Part shown: piece after piece, positions 34,551-44,642 of the stretch
Layout of the letters: every line of letters starts with the position of its first letter
Numbering within the stretch: the first letter of the stretch is position 1
Translations under genes and position numbers: made by a program
Assembly: GCF_004851605.1 (NCBI RefSeq)
Contig: NZ_CP031093.1
Coordinates: 124,001-188,000 of the forward strand
Source: Hydrocarboniclastica marina
Lineage (GTDB): Bacteria; Pseudomonadota; Gammaproteobacteria; Pseudomonadales; Oleiphilaceae
Length of the DNA: 64,000 nucleotides
Direction of reading: 5' to 3'
Notes under the pieces: model-generated
What the model saw: the letters and a program-made list of their open reading frames with translations, nothing else
Told to the model about the DNA's origin: nothing
Databases searched by the model: none

Positions 34551-35132
34551 TTCACCCATCCATTTCCCCCTGCCAAACCAACCGAATCGTCAAGGACGGT
34601 CAACACCGCATTAAACATCACCGTGAACCGATTACCCTCGAGCCGACGCAGGAGCTTCAGGCCGACCTGGATCCCAACCGCGTCGCGGGTGATCTGGCGG
34701 CGATAAACCAGAGCCACTCGTGCAGGATAAAACCCGCCGCGGCGAATATAAGGGTTTTGGGTGCATGCTGCAGGGTCATGGCGGAGGCGAAGGTGGCCAC
34801 GGTGCGAAAGCGGTCGCTGTGTATCTGCTTTATGAAGCCGGCAACGACCGGCCCGGTCGAGCCAATGAAGAGGCTCAGGAAGGTTTCGACCTAGCCGGCC
34901 AGGGAGATCCTGCTTTTACCCAAGGCGCGTCTGGGCAGTGGCGGGCCCCAGCAGGGATAGAGGACGAACGCGGCGCTGGCCAGATTCCAGATCGCTGGCG
35001 GCACGCGACCAGAACCACGCTGCCGAGCCAGGCGCCCAACAGTGTCGCCGGCAATATGATCCCGATTACCCGCCAGCCGATGTGACGCCAGGTCAGCATG
35101 GCCCGTCCCAGGTTGGAATCCATCTGAATCAT
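34551..35132 (-). pseudogene. Decayed TauE/SafE permease gene (copy A)
   Basis: Closely parallels the intact gene at 35982-36740 over residues about 60-252 but lacks the first ~60 codons and is broken by several frameshifts. The segments MDSNLGRAMLTWRHIGWRVIG and LLGAWLGSVVL are still legible. The missing 5' end coincides with the start of the ParDE module, suggesting that insertion of the module or the recombination that brought it destroyed this copy. Confidence 0.75.
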
Positions 35133-35188
35133 CCAGTGGGCGCCTTGGGTTGGGTGTCCCGTTTGTCCGTTTATTCAGTAGGGACCCG

Positions 35189-35551
35189 TCACCAGGCGGC
35201 GTTAAGTTTGCTCTTACCCTGTCTTGTTTGTGCAGGAGCCAAGAACAGCGGCGGCTTGTCCAGAAGCCTTTCTGGTGCATCCATGTCGTTGTGCAGCACA
35301 CGAACAATGAGCACCTCCGGCTCATGCACTCGATAGAAAACACCGTGAGGCTCGATTTGCAATCTGCGATACCCAGGACGAACATGGGCATAGTTCGTGC
35401 CGAGTGACGGATAATTGATCAACTGTTTCATGCCTGTTTCCATCTGATCCAGGTATTTATCCGCCTGATCAACACCCCATTCTTCGCAGGCATATATCCA
35501 GATTCCGATGAGGTCTGATTCTGCCTTCGGGGTAATGGACAGCTTGAGCAC
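35189..35551 (-). CDS. ParE-family toxin with extended C-terminus
   Basis: 120 residues. A typical ParE through residue ~95 (LSITPKAESDLIGIWIYACEEW; YRRLQIEPHGVFYRVHEPEVLIVRVLH) ending with the usual MDAPERLL. About 24 extra residues (DKPPLFLAPAQTRQGKSKLN..) are not family-like and probably come from fusion to flanking DNA. It shares its first base with the end of the antitoxin gene. ParE toxins inhibit DNA gyrase. Confidence 0.85.
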   Translation of the reverse strand: MLKLSITPKAESDLIGIWIYACEEWGVDQADKYLDQMETGMKQLINYPSLGTNYAHVRPGYRRLQIEPHGVFYRVHEPEVLIVRVLHNDMDAPERLLDKPPLFLAPAQTRQGKSKLNAAW

Positions 35552-35805
35552 TAATTGTTCGCCTTCATTCGCTTACGAGCCGCCGCCTTGACGGCGGATA
35601 TATCAAGCGGCTTGGGTGTCCCGCTTGACTCACCCTCAGTGAGGGCCTGTCTCAGCATGGCAAGTCGTTCTTTGGCCTGCTGATCTCTTCGGATCAGACC
35701 GCGGATATACTCACTGTCATTGCCGAAGTGACCGCTTTCAATTTGGCCCTTCACCCAGTCGTCTTGTTGTTCAGTCAGCGTGATGGTTTTCCGGTGCATG
35801 CTCAT
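35551..35805 (-). CDS. ParD-family antitoxin (ribbon-helix-helix)
   Basis: 84 residues. N-terminal ribbon-helix-helix (RKTITLTEQQDDWVKGQIESG then NDSEYIRGLIRRDQ) typical of ParD; the C-terminal half binds ParE. First gene of the pair and presumably autoregulated. The region before it contains a small inverted repeat, GAAAATATCATACC, not clear enough to call an operator. Confidence 0.9.
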   Translation of the reverse strand: MSMHRKTITLTEQQDDWVKGQIESGHFGNDSEYIRGLIRRDQQAKERLAMLRQALTEGESSGTPKPLDISAVKAAARKRMKANN

Positions 35806-35899
35806 GGCAAATGTTCCTAGTGAGGCAGGCGTATGAAAATATCATACCGTTCCCTGGTGCCGATTCAGTGTCCCGCTTCTTGTCGTTTACCGCCGCCCA

Positions 35900-35945
35900 G
35901 CGACGTCTGATACGCGCCCTCAATAACTCTGGTTGGAAGCGTTGG
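35900..35945 (+). repeat. Copy B of the ~48-bp repeat
   Basis: Counterpart of 34464-34511, here just downstream of the intact tauE gene. Next to it the reverse strand shows GGGTGTTAGGC, a possible integron core sequence. Confidence 0.7.
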
Positions 35946-35981
35946 ACACTGGATAGCAGCGGCCTAACACCCCGTCGACAA

Positions 35982-36740
35982 TCACCCACCCATCACCCCC
36001 GACCAAACCAACCTCACCGCCAGCAACGTCAACACCACATTAAACACCACCCTGAACCGCTCATCGTTGAGCCGGCGCAGGAGTTTCAGGCCGATCCAGG
36101 TGCCGACTGCCCCACAGGCGATCATGGCGGCGATGAACCAGAGCCAGTCGTGCAGGACGAATCCTGCAGCCGTGAATACGAAGGCTTTGGGGGCGTGTTG
36201 CAGGGTCATGGCGGAGGCGAAGGTGGCTACGGTGCGAAAGCGGTCACGGTGTATCTGTTTGATAAAGCCGGCCACCAATGGTCCGGTCGAGCCGATGAAA
36301 AGGCTCAGGAAAGTGGTGACGGCGCCCGCGAGGAAAATTCCGGGTTTGCCCAGGGCGCGTCTGGGCAGTGGCGGGCCCCAGCAGAGGTAAAGAACGAAGG
36401 CGGCGATGGCCAGGTTCCAGATCGCCGGCGGCAACGCGATCAGAACCAGGCTGCCAAGCCAGGCTCCCAGTAGCGTTGCTGGCAACATGATCCCGATCAC
36501 CCGCCAGTCGATGTGACGCCAGGTCAGCGTGGCCCGCCCCAGGTTGGAGCCCATTTGAACCATGCCGTGCACCGGGATAAGCACCGCGGGGGCTAGCACC
36601 TGCGCCATGATGATCAGCAAAAGGACGCCGCCGCCGGCACCCATGCTGGCGGTCACCAGCGATGTGATCGCCGAGCTTATCAGCAGGAGCAACGCGGGGA
36701 AGGCGTCCAGTCCGGGCGGCAGGTAAGGGACAAGGCTCAC
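35982..36740 (-). CDS. TauE/SafE-family (TSUP) permease
   Basis: 252 residues with about eight membrane helices. The two TSUP repeats show SMGAGGGVLLLIIM with VPVHG-like IPVHGMVQMGSNLGR (about 33-69), and IGSTGPLVAGF with TLQHAPKAFVF (about 155-190). The family exports or imports sulfite, sulfoacetate and other organosulfur anions; the substrate here is unknown. The start is a GTG at 36740 with GGAG five bases upstream. It is the only intact one of three copies in the window. Confidence 0.88.
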   Translation of the reverse strand: MSLVPYLPPGLDAFPALLLLISSAITSLVTASMGAGGGVLLLIIMAQVLAPAVLIPVHGMVQMGSNLGRATLTWRHIDWRVIGIMLPATLLGAWLGSLVLIALPPAIWNLAIAAFVLYLCWGPPLPRRALGKPGIFLAGAVTTFLSLFIGSTGPLVAGFIKQIHRDRFRTVATFASAMTLQHAPKAFVFTAAGFVLHDWLWFIAAMIACGAVGTWIGLKLLRRLNDERFRVVFNVVLTLLAVRLVWSGVMGG

Positions 36741-36871
36741 AAATACTCCACATCAGCTGGGGCAGCGGGTCTGGTTTTTCTTCTTATATATGCGTTTTGA
36801 CCAATCCCTGCCAGGCAAACGCCGTGCAGGGTGGGAGCGACAGGAAGTGCCTGTAGCTAAACGTCAATATT

Positions 36872-36890
36872 GAGAATAGTTATGATTTAG
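36872..36890 (+). promoter_or_regulatory. Fur box upstream of the TonB-dependent receptor gene
   Basis: GAGAATAGTTATGATTTAG resembles the GATAAT-hexamer Fur consensus and lies 46 bases before the receptor ATG, in an AT-rich promoter region. Predicts iron-repressed expression. Confidence 0.6.
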
Positions 36891-36935
36891 ATTAATATTC
36901 GTCCAATTCACACTACTCTACGGACGAATTTCACC

Positions 36936-39164
36936 ATGTGGTACATGCGCCATCCGTTTGCAAAACTTACCTTACTTATACCTGCTCTGAGTACTGCACC
37001 CCTGGTGCTTGGCCAGGAATCCAGCCAGCAGCTGCAACAGCTGGTTGTGGTGGGCAGTCGGGCGCCGGCCCAGATCAGCGAAGTCCCTGGTACCGTCTGG
37101 GTGGTCGACCAGGCAGCGCTGCAGGAGCAGGTCCGCAGCGGCCGCTCGCTGAAGGAGGCGTTGGGAGACCTGATCCCGGGGCTGGACGGGGGCGCCCAGG
37201 GGCGAACCAACTTTGGCCAGAATCTGCGCGGTCGGTCGCCACTTGTCATGATCGACGGTGTCTCGCTGAACTCCGCCCGCGGTGTCAGTCGCCAGTTCGA
37301 CAGCATCGACCCCTTCAACATTGAGCGCATCGAAGTGCTATCGGGCGCTACTTCACTCTACGGCGGCGGCGCCACGGGCGGCATCATCAATATCGTGACC
37401 CGAAAGGCGGTCCCCGGCGATGCGGCTTACGAGACCCAGGTTGGGGCGACGAGCGGTTTCCAGGATAGCGACGATCGCGACCTGCGCATTGCGCAGTCCA
37501 TCAGCGGAGGCTCCGAGCGGCTTTCGGGTCGCCTCGGCATCGCCGTGGAGAAGAAAGGCGGTTACTTTGACGCCGAGGGCGAACAGATCCGCTCCGACAT
37601 TGCCCAGACTGACCTGCAGTACAACCGCTCGGTCGACGTGACCAGTTCGGTTGGCTTCGAGATTGATGCGCTCCAGCGTGTTGATGTCCTCGCCCAGTAT
37701 TATGACTCCCGCTTTGACGGCGACACGGGGCTTTTTCTGGGGGAGGACTTCAGCGCCGTGCGCGGCACCGACCCTTATGCCTTTGATATGCGCGATGGCC
37801 TCAAAACCGACCAGGAGCCTGCGACCGAGCGTCATCTGGTCAACATCAGCTATCAGCATCTCGACGTACTGGGACACACAGCCTATGTCCAGGCCTATAG
37901 CCGGGGCGAGGACCTGAGTTTTCACCCGTTCCCCTACCTGAGTCGTAGCGACGACCGCACCAAGAGTCCGGCAGACTATTACTCGGCCTCCAGCCAGGTT
38001 ACCGATGTTGTCGGCGCAAAACTGCTACTGGTCAAGCAGCTCGATAGCTTCAAGTTCAGCTACGGGCTCGACGTGGACCGGGAGACATTTGAGGCAGATC
38101 AGATGCTTTTCGATTTTGACCGGGCGGCTGAGAGCGGCGGGCTGGTCAGCCGGGAACAGGCGGTCATTGGCCGGTATCCGGATATCGAGATCGATACCGG
38201 CGCCGTATTCCTTCAGACGGAGTGGCAGGCAACTGACTCACTGCGGCTGAACGCTGGTATCCGGCAACAGGTCAGCCGGGTGGACGTGGATGATTTCGTG
38301 GATAAGGACTATCAGGTCCTCGTGGCCCAGGGTTTTGGCTCAGCGGCAGACGCGGTGCCGGGTGGTGACCAGAGTTATAACGTCACCCTGGGCAACGTGG
38401 GCGCCATTTTTGACCTGACGGATACCCAGCAGGTCTGGGGCAATATCAGCCAGGGCTTCGAAATCCCCGATCCCGCCAAATACTACGGCCAGGGCGAATA
38501 CGAGCTGGCCGGCACGCGGTTCCAGCTGGTGAATGGGGTTACGGTAGATGACTCACCGCTGCAGGGCATAAAAACCCATCAGGTTGAGCTGGGCTGGCGG
38601 CATGGGTCCGGGCCGTGGGAGAACCAGTTTGCGGCCTACTACGCCTGGTCATCCAAGGCGGTGGGTTTCGACCGTGCCGATCTCAGCATCGTGGTCAACG
38701 ACGAAAAGACCCGTGACTACGGCCTGGAGGGTGGTTCGTCCTACCGTCTGAGTGACAATTGGCAAGTTGGCGGCACGACCCACCTGACCCGCTCCGAGAT
38801 CAAGACCGACGGCGACTGGGAGAAGCGCGACGTACGCTATGCCAGTGCATCGCGGTTTACTGCCTTTGTCGGTTGGCAGAACACCGACACTCACATCAGG
38901 CTTCAGGGGCAGCATACGCTTGATCTGGAAGACGCTGCGGACCGCGAGATCGAGGGCTACAGCCTGTTTGATCTCCTGGGTTCGCACAGGCTTCCAGTGG
39001 GTGAGTTGTCCTTTGGCATCGCCAACCTGCTGGACAAGGACTACACGACCACATGGGGACAACGGGCGCAGTCTTTTTATGGGGGCTACTACGGCCCGGA
39101 TGAAATGTTCGATTACCGTGGCCGTGGCCGGACCTACAGTCTGACATACGCGGTGCAGTACTGA
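36936..39164 (+). CDS. TonB-dependent siderophore receptor (FecA/IutA-like)
   Basis: 742 residues, outer membrane. Signal peptide (about 1-27, cleaved near VLGQESS), TonB box near QQLVVVGSR, plug domain (about 40-160, VPGTVWVVDQ; LRGRSPLVMIDG; IERIEVLSGATSLYGGGATGG) and a 22-stranded barrel ending in aromatic Y-A-V-Q-Y. It resembles receptors for hydroxamate/citrate-type ferric siderophores; the ligand is unproven. It depends on an ExbBD-TonB complex, encoded at 43818-46252. Fur box upstream. Confidence 0.93.
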   Translation: MWYMRHPFAKLTLLIPALSTAPLVLGQESSQQLQQLVVVGSRAPAQISEVPGTVWVVDQAALQEQVRSGRSLKEALGDLIPGLDGGAQGRTNFGQNLRGRSPLVMIDGVSLNSARGVSRQFDSIDPFNIERIEVLSGATSLYGGGATGGIINIVTRKAVPGDAAYETQVGATSGFQDSDDRDLRIAQSISGGSERLSGRLGIAVEKKGGYFDAEGEQIRSDIAQTDLQYNRSVDVTSSVGFEIDALQRVDVLAQYYDSRFDGDTGLFLGEDFSAVRGTDPYAFDMRDGLKTDQEPATERHLVNISYQHLDVLGHTAYVQAYSRGEDLSFHPFPYLSRSDDRTKSPADYYSASSQVTDVVGAKLLLVKQLDSFKFSYGLDVDRETFEADQMLFDFDRAAESGGLVSREQAVIGRYPDIEIDTGAVFLQTEWQATDSLRLNAGIRQQVSRVDVDDFVDKDYQVLVAQGFGSAADAVPGGDQSYNVTLGNVGAIFDLTDTQQVWGNISQGFEIPDPAKYYGQGEYELAGTRFQLVNGVTVDDSPLQGIKTHQVELGWRHGSGPWENQFAAYYAWSSKAVGFDRADLSIVVNDEKTRDYGLEGGSSYRLSDNWQVGGTTHLTRSEIKTDGDWEKRDVRYASASRFTAFVGWQNTDTHIRLQGQHTLDLEDAADREIEGYSLFDLLGSHRLPVGELSFGIANLLDKDYTTTWGQRAQSFYGGYYGPDEMFDYRGRGRTYSLTYAVQY

Positions 39165-39350
39165 GCATTAGATGGCGTCCCGCACGAGAACTGGCCCCGG
39201 GTATTCTCAAGCGGCCTCCAATAGGCGGTCGCGGCGTCGAACCTGACTGAAACCCATCCTGTAACGGCATTGTCTGGCGTCGCTGCCTAGACTGATTCAG
39301 CAGCAGCGCCTTGGGGCACCGGGCTTTCAGGTGCAGTAGCCGAGGGTGCC

Positions 39351-39372
39351 CTGTACCTCTTCTGTACCTCTT
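39351..39372. repeat. Two perfect 11-bp tandem repeats
   Basis: CTGTACCTCTT occurs twice in a row in the spacer between the receptor and the convergent desaturase gene. No function inferred. Confidence 0.75.
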
Positions 39373-39401
39373 CGGAACGCATAGCCACTCTGTGAGAGAT
39401 C

Positions 39402-40502
39402 TCAGGAACTGGAAGACTGGATCGCGCTCGACTCGTCCTCACTGCGCGGAGGGCGGGAAAAACGGATCAGGCGGGCTATCGAGGCCGAGAACTGGCGCAG
39501 GAAACTGCCGGTATTGTAAGGCACGCCATAGCGTCTGCAGATTTCCTCAACACGCGGCGCCAGCTCGGGGTAGCGGTGCGCGGGGATATCCGGGAAAAGA
39601 TGGTGTTCAATCTGCAGGCTCAGGTGGCCGCTCATGATGTGCATCAGTCGACCACCGTGGAAGTTGCTGGAGCCGAGCGTCTGCCGATAATACCACTGGC
39701 CCCGGGTTTCGTTCCTGCAGTCTTCTTCCGCGAAAGTGTGCACATCCTCTGTGAAGTGCCCACAAAAGATGACGGAGGAGGCCCAGACATTGCGAACGGT
39801 GTTCGCCACAAAGTTGCCCAGCGCAACCATAACGAAACCCGCACCGGTGAGCATGCCGAGCAATGGAAAGAGTACGTAGTCCTTCGCCAGGTGGCGGCGC
39901 ATGCGCTGCAGGAAGGCGCGCCAGACTGGCAGTTTTGATTCCCGGGTGATCTTGCCGGAGCGGATATGCTCGGCTTCCAGATCGTGAAGCCCGACGCCCC
40001 ATTGAAAGAGGAGCGACATCAGACCGTAATAGAAGAGCTGATACCGGTGCTTGGGTTCCCACTCCATCTCTTCGGACATGCGGTAAGCGCCGTAACCGAA
40101 GTCACGGTCCAGCCCCAGGACGTTCGTGTACGTATGATGCTCGTAATTATGGGTCTTACGCCAGGAATCGGGGCAGCAGATGCTGTCCCAGTTGTAGGTC
40201 TGCGACTGTAAGTCGGGGTCATTCATGAAGTCGTACTGGCCATGCATGACGTTGTGGCCGATTTCCATGTTGTTGAGAATCTTGGATACCGACAGCATGA
40301 TCACCCCGACGAGCCATGCCAGGGGGTGGAATCCGAGCAGCAGAAGGCCGCGACCTAGAAGTTCGGCATAGCGCTGCCTGCGTACAGTCCGACGAATGTA
40401 GTCAGCGTCGCGCTGGCCTACCTGGGCGAGGGTCTCGCGACGAAGTGCTTCCAGTTCACCGCCAAAAGCCTCAATGGCTGCCGCGTCGGGTCTACGGTTC
40501 AT
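39402..40502 (-). CDS. Membrane fatty acid desaturase (acyl-CoA/acyl-lipid delta-9 type)
   Basis: 366 residues from ATG 40502, which has GGAAGG eight bases upstream. The three histidine boxes that bind the di-iron centre are HNVMH (83-87), HNYEHH (118-123) and QIEHH (about 298). It introduces a double bond into saturated acyl chains using electrons from a ferredoxin-type reductase, the product of the gene only 16 bases upstream. Together they adjust membrane or storage-lipid unsaturation. Similar to the DesB-DesC pair of Pseudomonas. Confidence 0.93.
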   Translation of the reverse strand: MNRRPDAAAIEAFGGELEALRRETLAQVGQRDADYIRRTVRRQRYAELLGRGLLLLGFHPLAWLVGVIMLSVSKILNNMEIGHNVMHGQYDFMNDPDLQSQTYNWDSICCPDSWRKTHNYEHHTYTNVLGLDRDFGYGAYRMSEEMEWEPKHRYQLFYYGLMSLLFQWGVGLHDLEAEHIRSGKITRESKLPVWRAFLQRMRRHLAKDYVLFPLLGMLTGAGFVMVALGNFVANTVRNVWASSVIFCGHFTEDVHTFAEEDCRNETRGQWYYRQTLGSSNFHGGRLMHIMSGHLSLQIEHHLFPDIPAHRYPELAPRVEEICRRYGVPYNTGSFLRQFSASIARLIRFSRPPRSEDESSAIQSSSS

Positions 40503-40518
40503 GGGTGGTTCCTTCCTT

Positions 40519-41640
40519 TTAAAGGTCAAGTTCAACTTTTCCGTACGGGGCCGACACGCACAGCTGTATTTCGCTCCTGTCCGGGCCGGTCACAGCGCCG
40601 CTGAGCAGATCGGTTACCCTCCCGCTGAGTTTCGTGGTTTTGCATTGGTGGCATATACCGGCCCGACAGCCGTGCTTGGGCTTGAGCCCCGCCCGTTCCG
40701 CGAGCTCCAGCAGCGTGCCCGCCTCGTTAACCGTGTGCCGGGTGCCGCTCCGCGTGAATACAACCTCAGCCGGACCCAATGGAGCGCTTGACGATCCGCT
40801 ACGTAAGCCGAAACTCTCAGCGTGCAATTGCTGTTCATCAAAGCCGCCGTCCAGCAGGATTTGCCGTGCAGTGTTCATGAACCCTGCCGGCCCGCACATC
40901 AGCACGTCACGGCGGGAGAAGTCCGGGCAGAGGGCGTCCAGTTGGGCTTGCCGGATGCGGCCATGGTTGAGGGTTACCGGGGCGTCCTGCGTGAAAATCG
41001 GCGAAAAGGTAAAGCCGGGCAGTTGCCGGGAAAGCGCCCGCAACTCTTCCAGAAAAGGTGCCTCGGAATCGCGCTGGCAATAATAGAGCAGGACCATGTC
41101 CCGTCCTGGTTGTCGTTTGGCCTCGTCGCAGATCATGCTGTACAGCGGCGTGATGCCAATACCCGCGGCCAACATCAACAGGGGCGCGGAATCCCTGACC
41201 TCAGCCAGGGTGAAGTTGCCGGCGGCATGGTCGACCTGCAGCCATTGGCCGACATCGATCTCATCATGGAGCCAAGCTGATACTTTGCCTTCCGTGAGCC
41301 TGCGCGCGGTAAACGTCACGGTGCCAGTCTTGCGATAGTCCTCGGGGGTCGAGGATAAGGTATAGGTGCGGCAGTGGCGGGCGCCGTTGACTTCGACTGT
41401 GACCGGAATATACATGCCTGCCTTGAAGCCTCGCCATCTGGACGGCGGCCTGACAACGAAACTCTTGCTGCCAGTGCTGGGCTGGCTGACGGACACCACC
41501 CTGGCCATCATTCGCGAGCGAGCGAGCCCGGGGCTTGCCTCCGAGAGCAGGAATTCTGCGTAGGCGCGGGTGTAGCCCCGCCCCTGCTTCAGGCCAAACG
41601 CGGCCCGGATCTTTTCCGGCAGTTCCTGAAGTTTTCCCAT
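40519..41640 (-). CDS. Ferredoxin-NAD(P)H reductase with C-terminal [2Fe-2S] domain, partner of the desaturase
   Basis: 373 residues from ATG 41640 (AAGGTG about ten bases upstream; a TTG two codons earlier is possible). An FAD domain (RHCRTYTLSSTPED), an NAD(P)H domain (LLMLAAGIGITPLYSMI; VLMCGPAGFM) and a plant-type ferredoxin (CRAGICHQCKT .. LC) follow in order. It supplies electrons from NAD(P)H to the desaturase and is first gene of that two-gene operon. Confidence 0.93.
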   Translation of the reverse strand: MGKLQELPEKIRAAFGLKQGRGYTRAYAEFLLSEASPGLARSRMMARVVSVSQPSTGSKSFVVRPPSRWRGFKAGMYIPVTVEVNGARHCRTYTLSSTPEDYRKTGTVTFTARRLTEGKVSAWLHDEIDVGQWLQVDHAAGNFTLAEVRDSAPLLMLAAGIGITPLYSMICDEAKRQPGRDMVLLYYCQRDSEAPFLEELRALSRQLPGFTFSPIFTQDAPVTLNHGRIRQAQLDALCPDFSRRDVLMCGPAGFMNTARQILLDGGFDEQQLHAESFGLRSGSSSAPLGPAEVVFTRSGTRHTVNEAGTLLELAERAGLKPKHGCRAGICHQCKTTKLSGRVTDLLSGAVTGPDRSEIQLCVSAPYGKVELDL

Positions 41641-41665
41641 GGACAATAATCACCTTGCAAAACAG

Positions 41666-41690
41666 CTATTTAAATACGCCTGTAAAATAG
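41666..41690 (-). promoter_or_regulatory. AT-rich inverted repeat in the desaturase operon promoter region
   Basis: CTATTT and AAATAG arms separated by 13 bases, 26 bases before the reductase ATG. A possible operator for a lipid-responsive repressor, but it does not match the DesT or FabR sites I know. Confidence 0.25.
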
Positions 41691-41836
41691 ATAGATTTGC
41701 GATGGGTAGCCAGATCAAAAGTTCGACTGGTGTCACATAAGCTGAAGCTTGGCGGGGATGGTGCTCAAATATGAGAAACAACCGCAGAATTGGGTCACAC
41801 AAGCGTTGTGAACCAGGCCTATGGACACTAGGTGCG

Positions 41837-43249
41837 CTACGCTGGACGGCAGTGCGCGACAACCAGCGCCAGAAACCCGCAAAACGCCATCGCGGCCAGG
41901 GCATATACGCCGGCATGCAATCCGGCGACGCCGCCACCGCTCAGACCCCAGGCCAGTGCCGCGATGGCGGGTCCGACGGTGGAGCCGAGCATACGGGCGA
42001 CGCCAATCAGGCCGCTGGCTGAGCCTGCCTTCTGCTGGGGGGCGGCGTTGAGCAGCGCCGTCATTATCGGCGTATTGAATGTGGCCATGCCGGCCCCTGC
42101 TGCGGTAACGCACCAGATCAGATCGTCCGCAGTGGAGTTCGCGTCCAGGAAGCTCAGCGTGAGTATCCCAGCCACTGAAAGCGCGCTGCCAACCGCGGCC
42201 ATGAAGAGCGCTCCGATGCGGTCTGCCAGAATGCCTGCAATCGGCGAAAATATGGCCGAGGCACCGACAAAACCGACAATGGCCAAGGCAAGCACATCTG
42301 CGGTCTCTTCCATAACCTCAGAAACATAAAAGGGCAGGGTAAAGGACGCCAACCCGACGATTGAGGCGATCAGCGTCAGCGACAAGGCTGGCAGGCCAAA
42401 CCTGGGAAGCCTCAGCAATTCAATCACACTCTGAGCTGCTTCCAGCCGGGACCACCGGTAAATCAGCACGACCGCAGCCAGCAAAAACGCCGTAGCCTGC
42501 TCGGGCCGCTCTTCGAGCGCTTCGAGACCAAGAAGCGCTGCCGTCATGGCGGCGCCGAGCCATAGCGTTTCCTGGAAGAAGGACCGATCCGGCATGGGCA
42601 GGCGGCTTTTTCCCGAAACCGATCCAGGGGGCCGGCGGGGAATGACGTGGTAGCCCAGCCATAAAACACCAAGAAGCAACGGAATCTTCACCAAGAAGAC
42701 CGCACGCCAGCCGATGATTTCCGCGACATAGCCCCCCAACGGCGCGAGACCGATACTGCCGATCATCATGATGGTGCCGATGACACCGATCGCCTTACCC
42801 CGCTGATTGACCCTTACGGTCTCCGCAATCAGCGGCATATAGATCCCGAGAAACAGCGCCGCCGAGGCGCCCTGGAGCACCCGACTCATCAGCAGCACCT
42901 CAAACGAAGGTGCCAGGGCTGAAAGGACGCCCGCAATGGCGCCTGTAAACAGTGATATGAGGAAAACCAGACCTGCGTCCGCGTTATCCATCCAGCGTCC
43001 TGCCGGGATCCCTATCGCAACCAGCGGCAGTGTATAAGCGGTCAGTACCCAGGCGGTCGCGCCGGTCGATATCGCCAGGTCATTGCTGATGCTGGGTAAC
43101 GCGAACGCACTCATGGTCAACTCACTGGCAACCACAAGCGTCGCCAGCGACAGGGCCACGACGGACAGCCACTGGGTATGCTCTACACCTCCCGCGTCTG
43201 GCTGCGGGTCGGAGGAGAGGACACTTACTGAACCGCTGGGCAAGGACAT
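41837..43249 (-). CDS. MFS transporter, DHA2 (EmrB/QacA)-like drug exporter
   Basis: 470 residues from ATG 43249; an in-frame extension to 43360 looks unlike a transporter N-terminus. About fourteen membrane helices. The MFS motif A region reads GIPAGRWMDNADAG, and motif C-like MIGSIGLAPLGGYVAEIIGWR is typical of antiporters. Exports drugs or toxic organics in exchange for protons; substrate unknown. Same strand as, but probably separate from, the desaturase operon. Confidence 0.88.
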   Translation of the reverse strand: MSLPSGSVSVLSSDPQPDAGGVEHTQWLSVVALSLATLVVASELTMSAFALPSISNDLAISTGATAWVLTAYTLPLVAIGIPAGRWMDNADAGLVFLISLFTGAIAGVLSALAPSFEVLLMSRVLQGASAALFLGIYMPLIAETVRVNQRGKAIGVIGTIMMIGSIGLAPLGGYVAEIIGWRAVFLVKIPLLLGVLWLGYHVIPRRPPGSVSGKSRLPMPDRSFFQETLWLGAAMTAALLGLEALEERPEQATAFLLAAVVLIYRWSRLEAAQSVIELLRLPRFGLPALSLTLIASIVGLASFTLPFYVSEVMEETADVLALAIVGFVGASAIFSPIAGILADRIGALFMAAVGSALSVAGILTLSFLDANSTADDLIWCVTAAGAGMATFNTPIMTALLNAAPQQKAGSASGLIGVARMLGSTVGPAIAALAWGLSGGGVAGLHAGVYALAAMAFCGFLALVVAHCRPA

Positions 43250-43491
43250 GATCAGGCTCTCGATTCTTGTTGTTAAACCCGCTGCCAAGAGCCCGGGTGT
43301 GACGCTTATAACGAAGCGTAGAGCTTCGGCTGAAAGGCACGCAAGCACTTTGCCCTCCAATTGAGAAGTGCCCCAATCCTGGCCGCGCCCGGTATCCGAT
43401 TCTCTGCTGTTGCTCTAAGTAGCGCGTGGTCGTTCTGTTTGCCACCGCCCGTATAAAGCAGGCCGAAAGCCCGACCGGTTACTGTGCCGTG

Positions 43492-43810
43492 CTAGCTCAG
43501 CGCCTGCCAGATCAAGCGCATCGCCGGTAAGGTCAGAACGATATTGAAGACCCTGCTGAACCGGTCGTCGTTGAGTCGGCGCAGGAGCTTCAGACCCATC
43601 CAGGTGCCGAAGGCGCCAAACGCGATGGTGGCGGCAATGATGATGGCGGCAATAAAGCAGAGCCAGTCATACATGACAAACCCTGCCGCCGCAAAAACCA
43701 CCGCCTTCGGTGCGTGTTGCAGGGGCATGGCGGCGGCGAATGTGGCCACTGTTTTAAGGCGGTCAGGGTCTAGCTGTTTGATAAACGCCGCCACAAGAGG
43801 TCCTGTTCTA
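43492..43810 (-). pseudogene. C-terminal fragment of a TauE/SafE permease (third copy)
   Basis: About 105 codons matching residues ~157-250 of the intact gene at 35982-36740 (LVAAFIKQLDPDRLKTVATFA; LQHAPKAVVFAAAGFVMYDW; GTWMGLKLLRRLNDDRF). The N-terminal 60 percent is missing: the frame runs into the 3' end of tonB eight bases away. Not expected to be functional. Confidence 0.8.
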
Positions 43811-43817
43811 CCGTCCG

Positions 43818-44638
<821 letters not shown>

Positions 44639-44642
<4 letters not shown>

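Noticed and set aside
34720-35085. Apparent 121-codon plus-strand gene
   Set aside because: It is antisense to the decayed tauE copy and mirrors the antisense frame of the intact copy; not a gene.
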